DNA of 64,000 nucleotides, from contig NW_022098058.1 in the NCBI RefSeq assembly GCF_002288925.2, positions 1,808,021 to 1,872,020 on the forward strand. Direction: 5' to 3'. The stretch comes from Delphinapterus leucas. Its lineage: Eukaryota; Chordata; Mammalia; Artiodactyla; Monodontidae. Both the position numbers and the translations under genes were made by a program. Below the pieces are notes generated by a model, which searched no databases, was not told the origin of the DNA, and saw nothing but the letters and a program-made list of their open reading frames with translations. This document shows, piece after piece, positions 36,701-48,800 of the stretch (the stretch's first letter is position 1; the number at the start of each line of letters is the position of its first letter).

Positions 36701-38228
36701 CACCCCCTGCATTGGAAGGCAAAGTCTTAACCACTGGACCGCCAGGGAAGTCCCTGGGTTTACTTTCTGAGTTTGCCACTCTTGACCTTGTTCTGTGCCC
36801 ACCAGAGCTGGACCAGACACAAACCCTGTGCTGGAGGAATTCCCTATCCAGGGGGATTCCCCTTCACTATCCCCATGCCTTATTCAACTTCCCCTGGGAG
36901 GAGGGTTTACCCTGGCTTACAGGGATTGGGGGGCTCTGTGCCCTCAGGTGTGGAGGTCAGATGTCCAGTTTGCCTGGAAGCACCTCCTGTGTCCGGATGG
37001 TGAGTTCTTGGGAGGGGGAGGGGGAGTGAGAGGGAGGTTGGGCACTGAGGAGCCGGACTTGGCCTCACCCTTCTTGACTCAGTCTCTCATAGGCTCCTGG
37101 GGCTCTTGATCCTGGTACTGCTGGCCTTCACCACCCTACTGGGTGTTGTTCTGGTGCTCACCTGCCAGCGCCCACTGTCAGGTAAGCTCACTGGGGGTAA
37201 CCTGGGGATTCAGACTTCCTTGGCTCCTAGGCCAGTTGCCCCCATCCCTCCCCCGCCCAGGCTCCCTTCCGAAAGAGCCTTGTCCCTGCCACTGCACCCC
37301 CCTGTCTGTTACCGAAGGCGGTGAGTCTCATGCCCCCTAGTGGGAAGGAATGGTTAAGGCAGGGCAAAGGTCCTTCTGCAGGTGGTTCACTGCACCAGTC
37401 TTTAGGCCAGACGCTAGTGGGGCGGAAATCCAGCCTGCGCTGCACCTGGCGCCCTAGCCGGCTCCTCTTCCTGGGCACCTTTATCTAATTAGCCCAAAGG
37501 CGCCCTATAGGCCTGTAGGCTAAAGCTGCCTTGGGTACCCATCCCCAGCGCAGATGAAGAAAGGGGTGGTGGTGGAGTTAACCCTATCATGTAGCCCTGA
37601 GGCCTGGGAGGAAAGGGCTGGGCTGTCCCTTAACCCCCCCGACCCTGTTCATCTGTTGCTCCCACCCCCAGGCCCAGGTCGAGCGCGGCCGGTGCTGCTC
37701 CTGCACGTGGCGGACTCCGAGGCGCAGCGGCGCCTGGTGGGAGCGCTGGCTGAACTGCTGCGGGCCGCGCTGGGCGGCGGGCGCGACGTGATCGTGGACC
37801 TGTGGGAGGGCACGCGGGTGGCGCGCGTGGGCCCGCTGCCGTGGCTCTGGGCGGCACGGGCGCGCGTGGCGCGGGAGCGGGGCACCGTGCTGCTGCTGTG
37901 GAGCTGCGCCAGCCCGAGCCCCGCCGGCGGCCCGGATGCCCGCGCCGCACCCCTGCGCACCCTGCTCCGCGCCGCCCCGCGCCCGCTGCCGCTGCTCGCT
38001 TACTTCAGTCGCCTCTGCGCCAAAGGCGACATTCCTCCGTCCCTGCGCGCCCTGCCCCGCTACCGCCTGCTTCAAGACCTGCCGCGCCTGCTGCGGGCGC
38101 TGGACGCGCGGACTTCTACTCAAGCCACCAGCTGGGGTCGCCTCGCGGCCCGGCCGTGCCTGCGGGGTCGCGTGGAGCTGTGCCGCCAGCTGGAACGCGA
38201 GGCCGCCAAACTTGCCGATCAAGGCTGA
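27708..38228 (+). CDS. IL17RE: IL17RE, interleukin-17 receptor E, 16 coding exons, 667 aa
   Basis: Exons: 27708-27839, 28191-28206, 28763-28885, 29506-29603, 29864-30023, 30118-30257, 31169-31237, 32161-32227, 33187-33362, 33443-33490, 33573-33621, 33796-33944, 36166-36234, 36948-36999, 37083-37181, 37672-38228. They sum to 2004 nt (667 aa plus stop, as in human) and every phase joins. The product has a signal peptide (MGSPGLAALLLPLVQLLLGL), then a cysteine-rich ectodomain with N-glycosylation sequons (GNSSH, WNVSM, YNVSQ). A single membrane helix lies at about 455-477 (exon 15). The cytoplasmic SEFIR domain is encoded whole by the last exon, from PVLLLHVADSEAQRRLVGAL. Known role: IL17RE pairs with IL17RA to receive IL-17C in epithelia and signals through ACT1. 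The N-terminal ectodomain (exons 1-5) differs most from human. The start ATG matches the human start. Confidence 0.96.
28191..28206 (+). other. IL17RE: 16-nt microexon of IL17RE
   Basis: Acceptor GTGCCTTCAG, then GATGACAGTTTCACTG, then donor GTGAGT. It joins phase 0 to phase 1 and encodes DDSFT plus the first base of Gly, matching human DDSFTG. It is too short to stand out by open reading frame alone. Confidence 0.9.
30379..30483 (+). repeat. Diverged intronic duplication, copy A (IL17RE intron 6)
   Basis: Shares GTGCCTAGCAT[G/T]AAGACTTCTTTGG, GGCCTTGTC and GGCAGAGACCTG in the same order with 31644-31749. Confidence 0.75.
31644..31749 (+). repeat. Diverged intronic duplication, copy B (IL17RE intron 7)
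   Basis: Partner of 30379-30483, same orientation, about 1.27 kb apart, with exon 7 lying between. Confidence 0.75.
32300..32335 (+). repeat. CA-rich microsatellite in IL17RE intron 8
   Basis: An imperfect (CA)n/(CACG) run, beginning about 70 nt after exon 8. Confidence 0.6.
34119..34364 (-). mobile_element. CHR-type SINE in IL17RE intron 12
   Basis: (TTTA)n start and CCACCAGGGAAGTCCC end. Perfect 13-bp target duplication TCTAATCCTTTTC at 34106-34118 and 34365-34377. The AGTAGTTGTGGCTCACGGGC unit is tandemly doubled inside. Confidence 0.93.
35295..35528 (-). mobile_element. CHR-type SINE in IL17RE intron 12
   Basis: (ATTT)n start, GGCTGTGCCGTGTCTTAGTT, ending CCACCAGGGAAGTCCC. Flanks ACTGTGTATTTTT and ACTTTGTATT are similar. 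Confidence 0.87.
36571..36754 (-). mobile_element. CHR-type SINE in IL17RE intron 13
   Basis: T-rich start; the TGGGATCTTAGCTCACTGAC body ends CCGCCAGGGAAGTCCC. Perfect 14-bp target duplication TGGGTTTACTTTCT at 36557-36570 and 36755-36768. Confidence 0.92.
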
Positions 38229-38842
38229 GCAGAGCTCACCGCAGTCCAGATGTCTGTGGCCGCAGGCCTAGGGGCACTGGCTGGAAGCCCCGAATGAGGC
38301 TTCTACCCTGGAATCGTTGGATGCCTCCTAGGGGCCACTGGCCACAAAGCCTTACGCTACCTCCCAGCCCGGGAGCGGGGCATCACACTCACTGTCCCAG
38401 CCCGTTCCCCACGTTCCCCCAGGGTCCAGTCTCTTCCTCATGCTTATGCTTGAGGGTTCTTTCCCTCAGAGCCCCCAGGGAGAGTCACTCTTTCCTGAGA
38501 ACTCCTCTGACCTCAGTGCTGTTGTGAGTGGGGGATCGTCCCACTTCCTCTCTCCGAAATTCCAGAGAATAGTCGTCTGCACGTGCTCCAGTCCAGGCCA
38601 GAGAGGTTGGGACAGGGGTTGGGGAGGCAGGAGACATGGCAGCTCTGAGTGGGAGGTGGCTGCAGAGGGGGTGGGGGGACAGAAACCCCTTTGGGAGCCA
38701 GGGATCCCCCTTTTCCAGACCGGGGCCCTGCCCAGAGTGGGAGGAAGGGAGGGAGGGAGGGCTCTGGACCCAGGGAAGGAGGCTTTGGCCCTGGGTGATG
38801 GGGGCAAAGGTGGGACAATGGAGACTGAGATAGAGAAAGTTG

Positions 38843-38848
38843 AATAAA
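38843..38848 (+). promoter_or_regulatory. IL17RE: IL17RE polyadenylation signal
   Basis: AATAAA in TTGAATAAAGG, 615 nt after the IL17RE stop. Polyadenylation is expected near 38865, about 1 kb before the IL17RC start codon. Confidence 0.8.
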
Positions 38849-39559
38849 GGTGAACATGATGGATAAACTAAGAAACACAAGGTGCTTTTCCAGTGTGCCC
38901 GGGGTGCTGAGTTGGGGGAAGGGTCAGCAAGACCCTGCCTGGCGGTTGTTATGCATCATTTTCTGGGCCCAAATCCACATCCATGCCTGCCATATTCTCA
39001 CAAGCAATGTCTCCCTGGAAATTTCCTTGATCCTCACTGTGATTCTTCAGAGAGAAGAGAAGAAAACACAGGTTCAGAAAGGTGGTGTGGGGCCACAGTC
39101 ACGCAGCCAGCCCATGGCAACAGCACAAATAGGACCCTGTTTTCCTGGCTCTGGGTCCTGGGTCCCATCCACCCCTACCCCTCACTTGAGCATAGGCCAG
39201 GAAGTGGCGAAAAGCTCACGTTACGGTGCCCCTTGTCCCTGTCTTTAGAGATCGTGTCCCACAATGAGGCCCAAGGGGAATGTCTGAAGGGACCTGGGGT
39301 GGCCAGTAAGAGGGGCCCCGTGGACACCAAGATCCCAGAGTCACATGGGAAGTGCAAATGCCCCAGGATTGCCTAGGGCCTTGGTTGTCTCAATGGAGAC
39401 TTCCTCCTTAGGGACTCCCAGAGTGAGCAAGAGCTCCCTCACTCAGCCATTAGGCCACCACCCTCTCCAGGGGCCCCTCCCAGCCAGGTGTCAGCAGAGA
39501 AGGAGGAGAAGGGGAAGAGGAGGAGAGGAAAAGAGGGAGGGAGTGAGGCCACCACTCCG

Positions 39560-39860
39560 GTCCAGGCTGCTGGCTCCCAGGCCTGGTGTTGGTGGGAGGG
39601 GCCGGGCGGGGCGGGAACAGCCGGCTGCCTGCCAGGAGCCAAAACGAAAGCACTCTGGCAGGGACTGGTTGGGAGTCAGGACTCCTGGGAGAGGGCGTGC
39701 GCAAGCGGCCCAGCGCCGGGACCCCGAGACTGGGGAGGGCTTCCGGCCCCTCCTGCCCGCAGGCACGCAGCTGAGTGGGAGAAGAGGTGTGGTGTCAGCC
39801 CCCCTTCGGGGGGGGGGCAGGACTGGGCCTCAGGCCTGGGTGCTGCCTGGCACCTGGAAG
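39560..39860 (+). promoter_or_regulatory. IL17RC: Probable IL17RC promoter and 5'UTR
   Basis: A GC-rich stretch upstream of the IL17RC ATG carries GGGCGGGGCGGG (Sp1 type) at about 39604-39615 and an IRF-like AAAACGAAAG at 39641-39650. There is a G10 run near 39806. No TATA box is evident. The exact start of transcription cannot be read from sequence. Confidence 0.45.
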
Positions 39861-42800
39861 ATGCCTGTGCCCTGGTTCTTTCTGTCCTTGGCACTGGGCC
39901 GAAACCCTGTGGTCCTCTCTCTAGAGAGGGTTGTGGGGCCTCAGGACACTGCCCGCTGCTCTCCGGTGAGTCTGGGACTGTAGGAGTGTTGAGGAAGGCT
40001 CAGGGCTCGGTCTGCGGCCATTGAGGCCCTAGCCTGGCTCCTGCCGCTGCCATCACCGTCAGAACTGCCCTGGCTGGTCTGTCGGGTGCTGATGGGGTAA
40101 GAGAAGAATGGGGAGGGGGCAAGAGCTGGGCCTGAGCTCTTCTGGGAGGGACTTGGAAAAGGGAGCCCTAGAAAGAGGTAGGCGGGTGGGGGGGGGGGCC
40201 TCAGGAAAAGATGGTTAGATTTGGACGCATAAACTCTAACTTGTCTTTACCTCCTTCCCAGGGCCTTTCCTGCCACCTCTGGGGTAAGTAGCCCTACTTT
40301 TAGAGAGGAAAGATCTTCCCAGGTGGGCAGAAGGGAGGGGAGCTGTTCAGTCCCATGCCCTCACCACCCACCCTCAGCCCAGGAAGAGCCCAAAGCTCCT
40401 TGGCCCTCTGGGGTTGTCAGGTGCAACCAGATTCTGGGTCTGAGAAGCTTCAGCTCCCACCCCACCCTTCACACACAGATGGTGACGTGCTCTGCCTGCC
40501 TGGGAGCCTCGTGTCTGCCCCAGGCCCCGTGCTGGTGCCCACAGGCCTGCAGACAGAGCTGGTGCTAAGGTGCTACAAGGATACCGACTGTGACCTCTGT
40601 GTGCGTGTGGACGTCCACTTGGCTGTGCATGGTGAGCCTGTCATCCCATGACTGGGCATTGGTGCATGTGAGTGTGTCTGGAGTGGGCACGAAGACCAGG
40701 GAGGGTGTCTGTCAGGAAGCACGGGGCATCCTCAGTATTCTCCTGGAGGACACTGGCCAACGGACCCCCCAGGTCACACTGGTCTCCCCGCCCACACCCC
40801 CGGCCCCAAGCCTGGCCTCTGCTTCCTAGCGCTGAGCTTCCTGGAAGGAACCCAAAACCAGAGCTGGGGCTAGATCTGAGCCTTGCTCTCGGGTCATTCC
40901 AGGGTACTGGGAAGAGCCTGAAGATGAAGAGAAGTTTGGAATTGCAGAGGACCCAGCGATCGAGGAGCCTAGGAACGGTGAGGAGAAGCCGGCTGGCCCA
41001 ACTGCCCCTCTCCAGAGCCTTGCCCAGGGCCCCTGAGCCTGACCGACCCCCTGCCCTGTTGCTCACAGCCTCTCTCCAGGCCCACGTCGTGCTCTCCTTC
41101 CAGGCCTACCCTACTGCCCGCTGCGTCCTACTGGAGGTGCAAGTGCCTGCTGCCCTCGTGCAGCCTGGTCAGTCTGTGGTATGCGAAATGATAATGAATT
41201 TATGAAGGGTTTTCACGGGCATTATCTCTTTAGGTCCTGATTCTAGCAGGGCTGTGAGCAAGTTCTTTCAGTCCTTTATGCCTCAGTTTTCCTGTCTGTA
41301 AAGTGGGAAAAAGAACAGTCCTACCTCGGGAGTTCCCTGGTGGTCCAGTGGTTGGAATTCTGCGCTTTCACTGCCGAGGGCCCGGGTTCGATCCTTGGTT
41401 GGGGAGCTAAGATCCCACAGGCCACCCGGTGCGGCCAAAAAAAAAAGAAGAGTCCTACCTCATATAGCTGTTGTGAGAGTAAAATGAGTTGATATGTATA
41501 AAATACCTGGTATAATACCCAACACGGAAGAGTCTCAGAAAGTTTAAGTTTTCCTTTCTTTTGTAATCCTCAAAACTACCCCCATGAACTAGACATTATT
41601 ATTGCCCTCATGCGCCAGATAGAGAAGCTGAGGCTTGCAGAGGGGAGGTCTGTGGGCTGAATCCACTTTTCCGGATTCCCTGCCATACTGTCCGTGTCTG
41701 TCCCACATGTACCATGTCTGTCCCCCCGCGGAGCTTCTCCCAGCCTCAGGGGGCTGCTCATGGTTGGGATATGTATCTCCACTTGGGCCAAGTCACTCAA
41801 ACTTTGACTTCCCTCCTGTCCCCAGCCCCCAGTCTATATCGTCTTACCTGGAAAATAATGGGAGATCACCTGCTGGTCCCCCTCACAGGGCAATCATGAG
41901 GCCCACTGAGGCACTGGGAGTGAGAGCGACTTCTGTGGGGAGAGCCTCCCACATTTGTGCTGGGGTCTGGGGTCTCTGATCACCTTAGCTTTGGCACGTG
42001 ACCTGGAACAGCAGGGATGAGGCATGGACTAATAGAGTGGGGGCACTAATCCTGGCCCTGCTGCCACCCCTCCTGAGGCTGTGTGCTTTAGAACTGGAGG
42101 CCTTTGAGGACATGTTCGCAGCAGAATTGGGGGCCATACAGTATGAATAGTCATTGGTTGGGAATAGGGCAGAGGGTGAGTGGAGCAGACCATGGAGAGG
42201 AGCCTCAATTTTGAGCCCTATACCACCAGCCTTCCGCCACCCTCTCCTCACAGGGCTCTGTAGTATTTGAGTGCTTCGAGGCTGCCCTGGGGGCTGAGGT
42301 GCGAATCTGGTCCTACACTCAGCCCCGGTACCAGAAGGAACTCAATCTCACACAGCAGCTGCCTGGTAAGTGGCCCCACAGCCTGAGGGGCCCCAAGTGC
42401 TGGCCCCTTAATCTCTCTCCCCACTGGCCACTGCCCTTCTGCTTTAACCGCCTTCCTCGTCCCGGCCGCTCTCAGGCACTGTCACTTCCAGCTGCCCATA
42501 GTCAGTCCCTCATGCCTCCTCTCCCCGGGTGACATTGCTTCCCAGTGTCTGGGGAAGGTGCTTTGGGCACTGGAATAGATATGGGTGGTATTGAGGGGAC
42601 AGGGAGCCCTTCCCAGGGCTCCCCATGGGTCGGATTGCCCCTATTCTTTCTTTGCCCTCAACCCCACTAGAGGCTTTTCTGTGATCTCTCCCCAGACTGC
42701 AGGGGTCTCGAAGTCCGGGACAGCATTCAGAGCTGCTGGGGTAGGAGCTAGGGCCAGCAGGGCTGGGAGGAGGGTGGGGGTGGGTCTGGAGTGTGAGGGA

Positions 42801-45800
42801 CCCTTGGAGTGAACTTCAGGTCTGGCTGCCACATCCCAGAGGCTCGCAGAGCTCATTTATTCATTCATTCATTTATCACAAAAGAACTGCGGTAGCTCTT
42901 ACTCAGTGCCAGGCATTTAGAATATAAAGGTGAATCTCTCACTTCTTAGAACAAATATTTATTAGTACCAGGAACATCTAGTGGCCCAAAACATTGTCAA
43001 GATTACGGTGCACCCCGCCCCCATATATTAAAATAAAAATAATATTAAATCATAAAATAAGGGCTAAGAAACTCAAGGTTCTAATGATTTTTCTCATGTA
43101 CTATTTGGACTTTGTTTTGTTCATATTTTTGTTTTGTATTTTCTTTTTTATCATGGTATAACATACATACAGAAAAGTGTGTAAAGTGCACCAATTTTAA
43201 TGTCCAGTTCAATTAATTTTTACATATGTATACACTTGCATAACTACCAGCCACATCGAGATAGAAACACTGTGATGCTTTTGAACTCAAATGATTTCAA
43301 CTTCATTTTCTATTTGGGTTCTTAAACTTAAGCTTGATGCCTCTTTGGTAATTCACTAAAGACTACTCAGCACCAGAGGTTTGAGGATACAGATACACAT
43401 CATGGATTTCATGTCTTTATTCATTTGGTAGACACTGATTCACTTATTCAGCAGGTATTTATTGAGTCATTACCCTGCTCAAGGAATAGCCCTAGGCACT
43501 GGAGACAAACCAATTAAAAAAAAAAAAAAAACAACTGACAAAAATCCCTGCCTTCACGGAGCTGACGTTCTAGCTGGGAGTCAGGGTCAGGGTGGGGGTG
43601 ATGGAGGACACGATAAACACATGGAGATGTGAAATATGCAATAAGTTAGATGGTTATTAGTGCTATGGAGAAATTTCAGGGAAGGGGGATAGAGAGGTTG
43701 GGAGTTGGAGTGGTCAGTGAGCAAAAGACCTGAAGGAGGTGAGGGAGGAGCCATGGGGTATCTGAGGGAAGAGGGTTCCATGTGAAGGGAATAGCCAGTG
43801 CAAAGGGCCTGAGGCAGGAGTGTGTCTAGTGTGTTTAAGTATTAGTAAGGAGGACAGTGTGTCTGCAGCAGGTTAATTAAGGACAAGAGTGCTAGGAAAT
43901 GAGGTTAGAGCGTTCACAGCAGCCATAATGGGGAGGGACTTGCAAGCCGCTGTAATGACTCTGGCTTTTACTCTGGGGTGATGTGGGGGCCATCAGAAGG
44001 TTCTGAGCAGAGAATGATTTATTTTACAGTGGTTACAGGTACTTCTGGCTGCAGAGGGAGAAGCAAGAAGAAGAGCCCTCTCCAGACCCCATACTGGGGC
44101 CTACATGGGTTCAGTCCTGGGCTGTGGCTGAAGTCTGGTCTGACATGGAGACACAGGCTCTGCCCTCCAGGGGCCTCCTAGTCTAAGGGCTTTGAAGGAA
44201 ACTCCAAAGGGGCAGTGGGTGGATATGACCCAGGCTTGGGTGTATAGAAGAGGTGAAGGAAGTCTCTCTCTTTGCCTCCTCCGCAGCCCTGCCCGTGCTC
44301 AACGTGTCTGCACATGGCAACGACGTGCACCTGGTGGTGGACATCCCTGAGGATCAGCGCTTTGGCCTCTCCCTGTACTGGAACCAGGTCCCGGGCCCTG
44401 CAAAACCCTGGTGGCACAGAAACCTGGTGAGGCCTCTCCCTCCCCAAGTCCATTCCCACTGCAGGCCGATGCGTGAGCTAAAGTTGCAAGTGCATTATCA
44501 TAGGGCACCTTTGAAAAGGACACAGCCACCCACACCCAAAGCAAGGAACATTGGTGGGGGAACGGCTGCCTGCCCGGTGTCCTTAACTTTGGCTTCCAGC
44601 CTTCCTCTTCCTCATCTTCTTCAACTTCTCTCCTTCTGCTTCTCCCACAGACTGGGCCGCAGACCATTACCTTGAACCACACAGACCTGGTTCCCTGCCT
44701 CTGTATTCAGGTAGGAGCAGAGTCCAGCTGGGTGCCCGGGGACAGGGATTAGGGAACCGGTGAGACGGTTGGCCCTGACCTTCCTGGTCTCCCCACCCTC
44801 CACACTCCTCTCTGAGATGGAAACTGTGGCTCCCTAGGGGGACTGGCCCTCCCTTGCACTTTGCTGTCCTATGTTTTCTGCTTGTACATGCCCTGAATGC
44901 TCTTCGTGATCCTCTATCCCCAGCACTTCTACTTGTGCTTCAAGGCCCCCTTCAGATGTCATCTCCCCCTTGAAGGCTTCCACTACTCCTCCAATTCCTT
45001 CTTTGTGCTCCCCTGGAGAGTAGAGCATGAGCTGTGAACTCAGACTTATTTGAATCCTGACTTGCCATTTGCTAGCTGTGTGACCTTGGACAAGTCACTT
45101 CACCTCTCTGAGCCTGTTTCCTATCAGTAAAATGGGAATAAACAGTACCAGCCTCACAGGGCTGTTATAAGGAAGTGTGCCACTTCCAGCTTATATATGT
45201 TATAATAATATATTCTCCCTCTGATTATACATTTAATTGGTCATCAGGTCCGATCTGTTTTACCTCTGACATTAATGTCTCTCATTCCCACTACCTGAAA
45301 TGCCCTCACTTCTTTTCTATACACCCGAATCCTTCTTTTCCATACACCTCAATCCTTCCAGTCACCTCTTTCCCAAAGCTTTTGCCCAACCTTCTGGCCT
45401 CTTCTGTCTCCAAATCTTCTTGCATTTCTGCCTTTTCTTTTCTATTTATCATTTATCACTTGTTTTCTTATTTGGGCACCTGTCTCTTCTTGCATACCGC
45501 AAATCCTCAATAAATGAGTGATTGATTTATTAATTTGTATACATGTCTTATCCTTACTACAACTGTGAATTTGTAATTTCCTTGAAGGCAAGGAAATGAT
45601 ATCTATTCTAATTTAGTAATTTCTCCAGAGCCTTGCATAATAACTGGTATGTAGTGGGTGCTAATTAAGTTTGTTAAGTGAATGAATGAGTGAATGAGTG
45701 AAACTCTACTGCCTAGCACAGTGATAGGACATATAACAGACACTCATGAAATGTTTGCTGTGATATAAATGTCCTCACTGCCAAGCCCAATGCCTGCTAC

Positions 45801-48800
45801 GTAGTAGGTGCTCTTATACATTTGTTGTATAAATTAATTTATTATCTCTAGTGCTTTAGAACAGGGCTAAGCCAAGAATGGGTGCACTTAAAAAGTCTAT
45901 TGGGTACTTCCCTGGTGGCACAGTGGTTAAGAATCCGCCTGCCAATGCAGGGGACACGGGTTCGATCTCTGGTCCGGGAAGATCCCACATGCCATGGAGC
46001 AACTAAGCCCGTGTGCCACAACTACTGAGCCTGCGCTCTAGAGCCCGCAAGCCGCAGCTACTGAAGCCTGTGCGCCTAGAGCCCGTGCTCGGCAACAAGA
46101 GAAGCCAACGCAACGAGAAGCCCGTGCACCACAATGAAGAGTTGCCCCTGTTCGCCTCAACTAGAGAAAGCCCGCACGCAACAATGAAGACCCAACACAA
46201 CCAAAAAAAAAAAAAAAAGTCTGTTGGAAGAAAAAATGAATAAATGGACGTGTCCTTAACACTGTGCTGAGAACCTGTGCTAAGTAGGTTCTCACAAAGT
46301 GATTGTGGATTTAATTGTTAAAAGTCCCTATGCCTACCACAGTGCTAAGACACATAGTAAGTACTCATTAAAAATTGGTCGAGTGAAGATGTTGCCAGAT
46401 GTTGGCATAGGGCTTGCTAGAAGAATAAATGTGTGCAATTCTAGGCCCTTGTAAAGGGCAAAAAGACTTGGGCATATGTTGGTGAAATACATCCTCCTTC
46501 CATATCCAGTATCCCAGAGGGATTAGTTCCAGGATCTCTGTGGATACCAAAACCTGCAGATGCTCAAGTCCTTTATATAATATAAAGTGGTGTAGTATTT
46601 ACACATAACCTACTCACATACTCCTGTATACTTGAAATCATTTCTAGATTGCTTATAATAACTAATACAATGTAAATGCTATGTAAACAGTTTCCTGCAG
46701 GCAAATCCAAGTTTTGCTTTTTGCAACTTTCTGGAATTTTTTTCCCCGGAATATTTTTGATACGAGGATGCAGAACAGCGAATACGGAGGGCCAAGGAGC
46801 ACTGACTGTATGGGCTGAGTGAATGCATCCCCAGGGCTTAGCAGAGTGCTGGCTGGCTTGAACTGACCTGTGGAGCCCCGTTTCCTTTCTAGGTGTGGCG
46901 TCTAGAGCCCGACTCTGTCAGGACCAGCATCTGCCCCTTTAGGGAGGGTGAGTGGACCGGCTCTGCCAGGGCGGGAGCGGTGCGGGCGGGACCTGGTGGC
47001 ACGCAGTAACCAGACCCTCTCCCTGCAGACCCCCGTGCACACCGGAACCTTTGGCGTGCCGCCCGGCTGCAGCTGCTGCCCCCGCGGGCCTGGCGGCTGG
47101 ACGCGCCGTGCTCACTACCCGCTGAGGCCACACTGTGTTGGCAGGCACCGGATGGGGGCCCCTGCCAGCCGCTGGTCCCACCGCTGCCCCGAGAGAATGT
47201 CACTGTGAACGTAAGCGAGGCGGCAGGAGGTTCCCGGGGTTGGGGAAGGAAGGGGAACCTAGGGGCCCAAATTTAATGACCCCACCCATTACCCTCTTTC
47301 CACAGAAGGCTCTTGAGTTCCCATTGCTGAAAGGCCACCCCAACATCTGTGTCCAGGCAAGAAAGGGGCGCCAGAGAGCCAGGCTTGGGGTCAGGACCTC
47401 CGCGGACTCCCAGACAGTCACTGTCTTCTGAATCCACTTTATCCTTGGGTCCCTGGAGCAAAGTGGTTACCAGCTTCCTCTTTAGGGGTTCCACTATTTA
47501 CTTTACCGGTGCATGGCGCGGGACCCTGGGCACTTCACTTCTCTGAACATCAGTCTCCTCACCTGTGTAATGGGGATGATAATAGTAACTACTGAATACT
47601 TCATCGTGGCTATGAAGATCAAACAGTGCTTCATCTTAGCAACGGGCACAGACTAAATTCTCAGTGAATGTTAACTGCTTTGATTATTGCTATAATTATC
47701 CTATTTCTCTACCTGTAGAAATGGGTTGCTTTATAACTTCGAAGGGTAGTTATAAAAATATTAATTCCAGATTTATTGAGCCATTATGTTTCAGGCACTG
47801 TTTTAGGCTCTTGGAATAGATATGTCAGTGAATAAAACCAATAAATGTTCCCACCCTTAAAGAGTTCATGTTGTAATGGAAAAAGGCAGACAATAGGCAT
47901 AATAAGTAAATTATACAGTATGTTAAAATTGTATATAGATACTATAGGAAAAGGTGGGGAAGGATAAAGGAGGGTTGGAGTTGCAATTTCAAGAGGGGCA
48001 GTCAGATGAAGCCTCTTTGAGAAGGTGGTTAGGTGAGAAGGGAGTGTATAAAGTGTTCCGTCAGAACTGAAAAGAGTTAATTTACGGCCGTAAGGCCCTT
48101 TAGCACAGATGACCTTACAAGGCTGAGGCTGAGAAAGATGGAGTGATTCCTAATTACTCAGCCTTGAACCCAGTTCTGCCTAAGGTCAAGTCCAGAGTCC
48201 AGACCCCGCCCCCCAACCTGACAGGCCTCCCCTTGTCTGTCCCTTCTCTTCTGGTTTTTCTGGCTTCAGCTTTTGCTTTTCCTCGTGCCCCTAACCCTGG
48301 CCCCTTCTGAGCAGGTGAGCACCTGGGAGAAGCAGGAGCTACAAGAGTGCTTGTGGGCTGGTGAGTGGGACCTGGGGGAGGCTGGGGCAGGGCCACTGCA
48401 ATAGGGCTGGACCCTGCAAGTGCCAGCTCCTGGGGATGAAAGTCAGGCATGGGGCAGGGGAGTGGCAGCCCTCAACCAGGTTGGGTCTCACTCAGAGTGG
48501 GCTCTCACCCTTTCCAGACTCCCTGGGGCCCCTCAAGGATGACATGCTGCTCGTGGAGACACGAGGCCCCCAGGACAACAGATCACTCTGCGCCTTGGAA
48601 CCCAGTGGCTGCACTCCACTGTTTAGCAGGGCGTCCACGGTGAGGGATGGGGGACCCTCCTTCATGTCCCTTTCCAGCTCCACTTCAAACCTGGCCTCAA
48701 ATTTTCACTATTCAATTTCCCCTCCTCTGTGCCAGGCCCTGTGCTGGTCTCTGGGAATGTAGGGGTAACTCAGACCTGGGCCTTGTCCTCAGTGGCCTCT

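Noticed and set aside
37587..38222. Long open frames opposite the IL17RE SEFIR exon, and 51573-52139 opposite IL17RC
   Set aside because: Antisense shadows of GC-rich coding exons. No start context, splice sites or homology support them.
39641..39650. IRF/ISRE element in the IL17RC promoter
   Set aside because: Only AAAACGAAAG is present; the full GAAANNGAAA pattern is not met, so it is kept only as a note.
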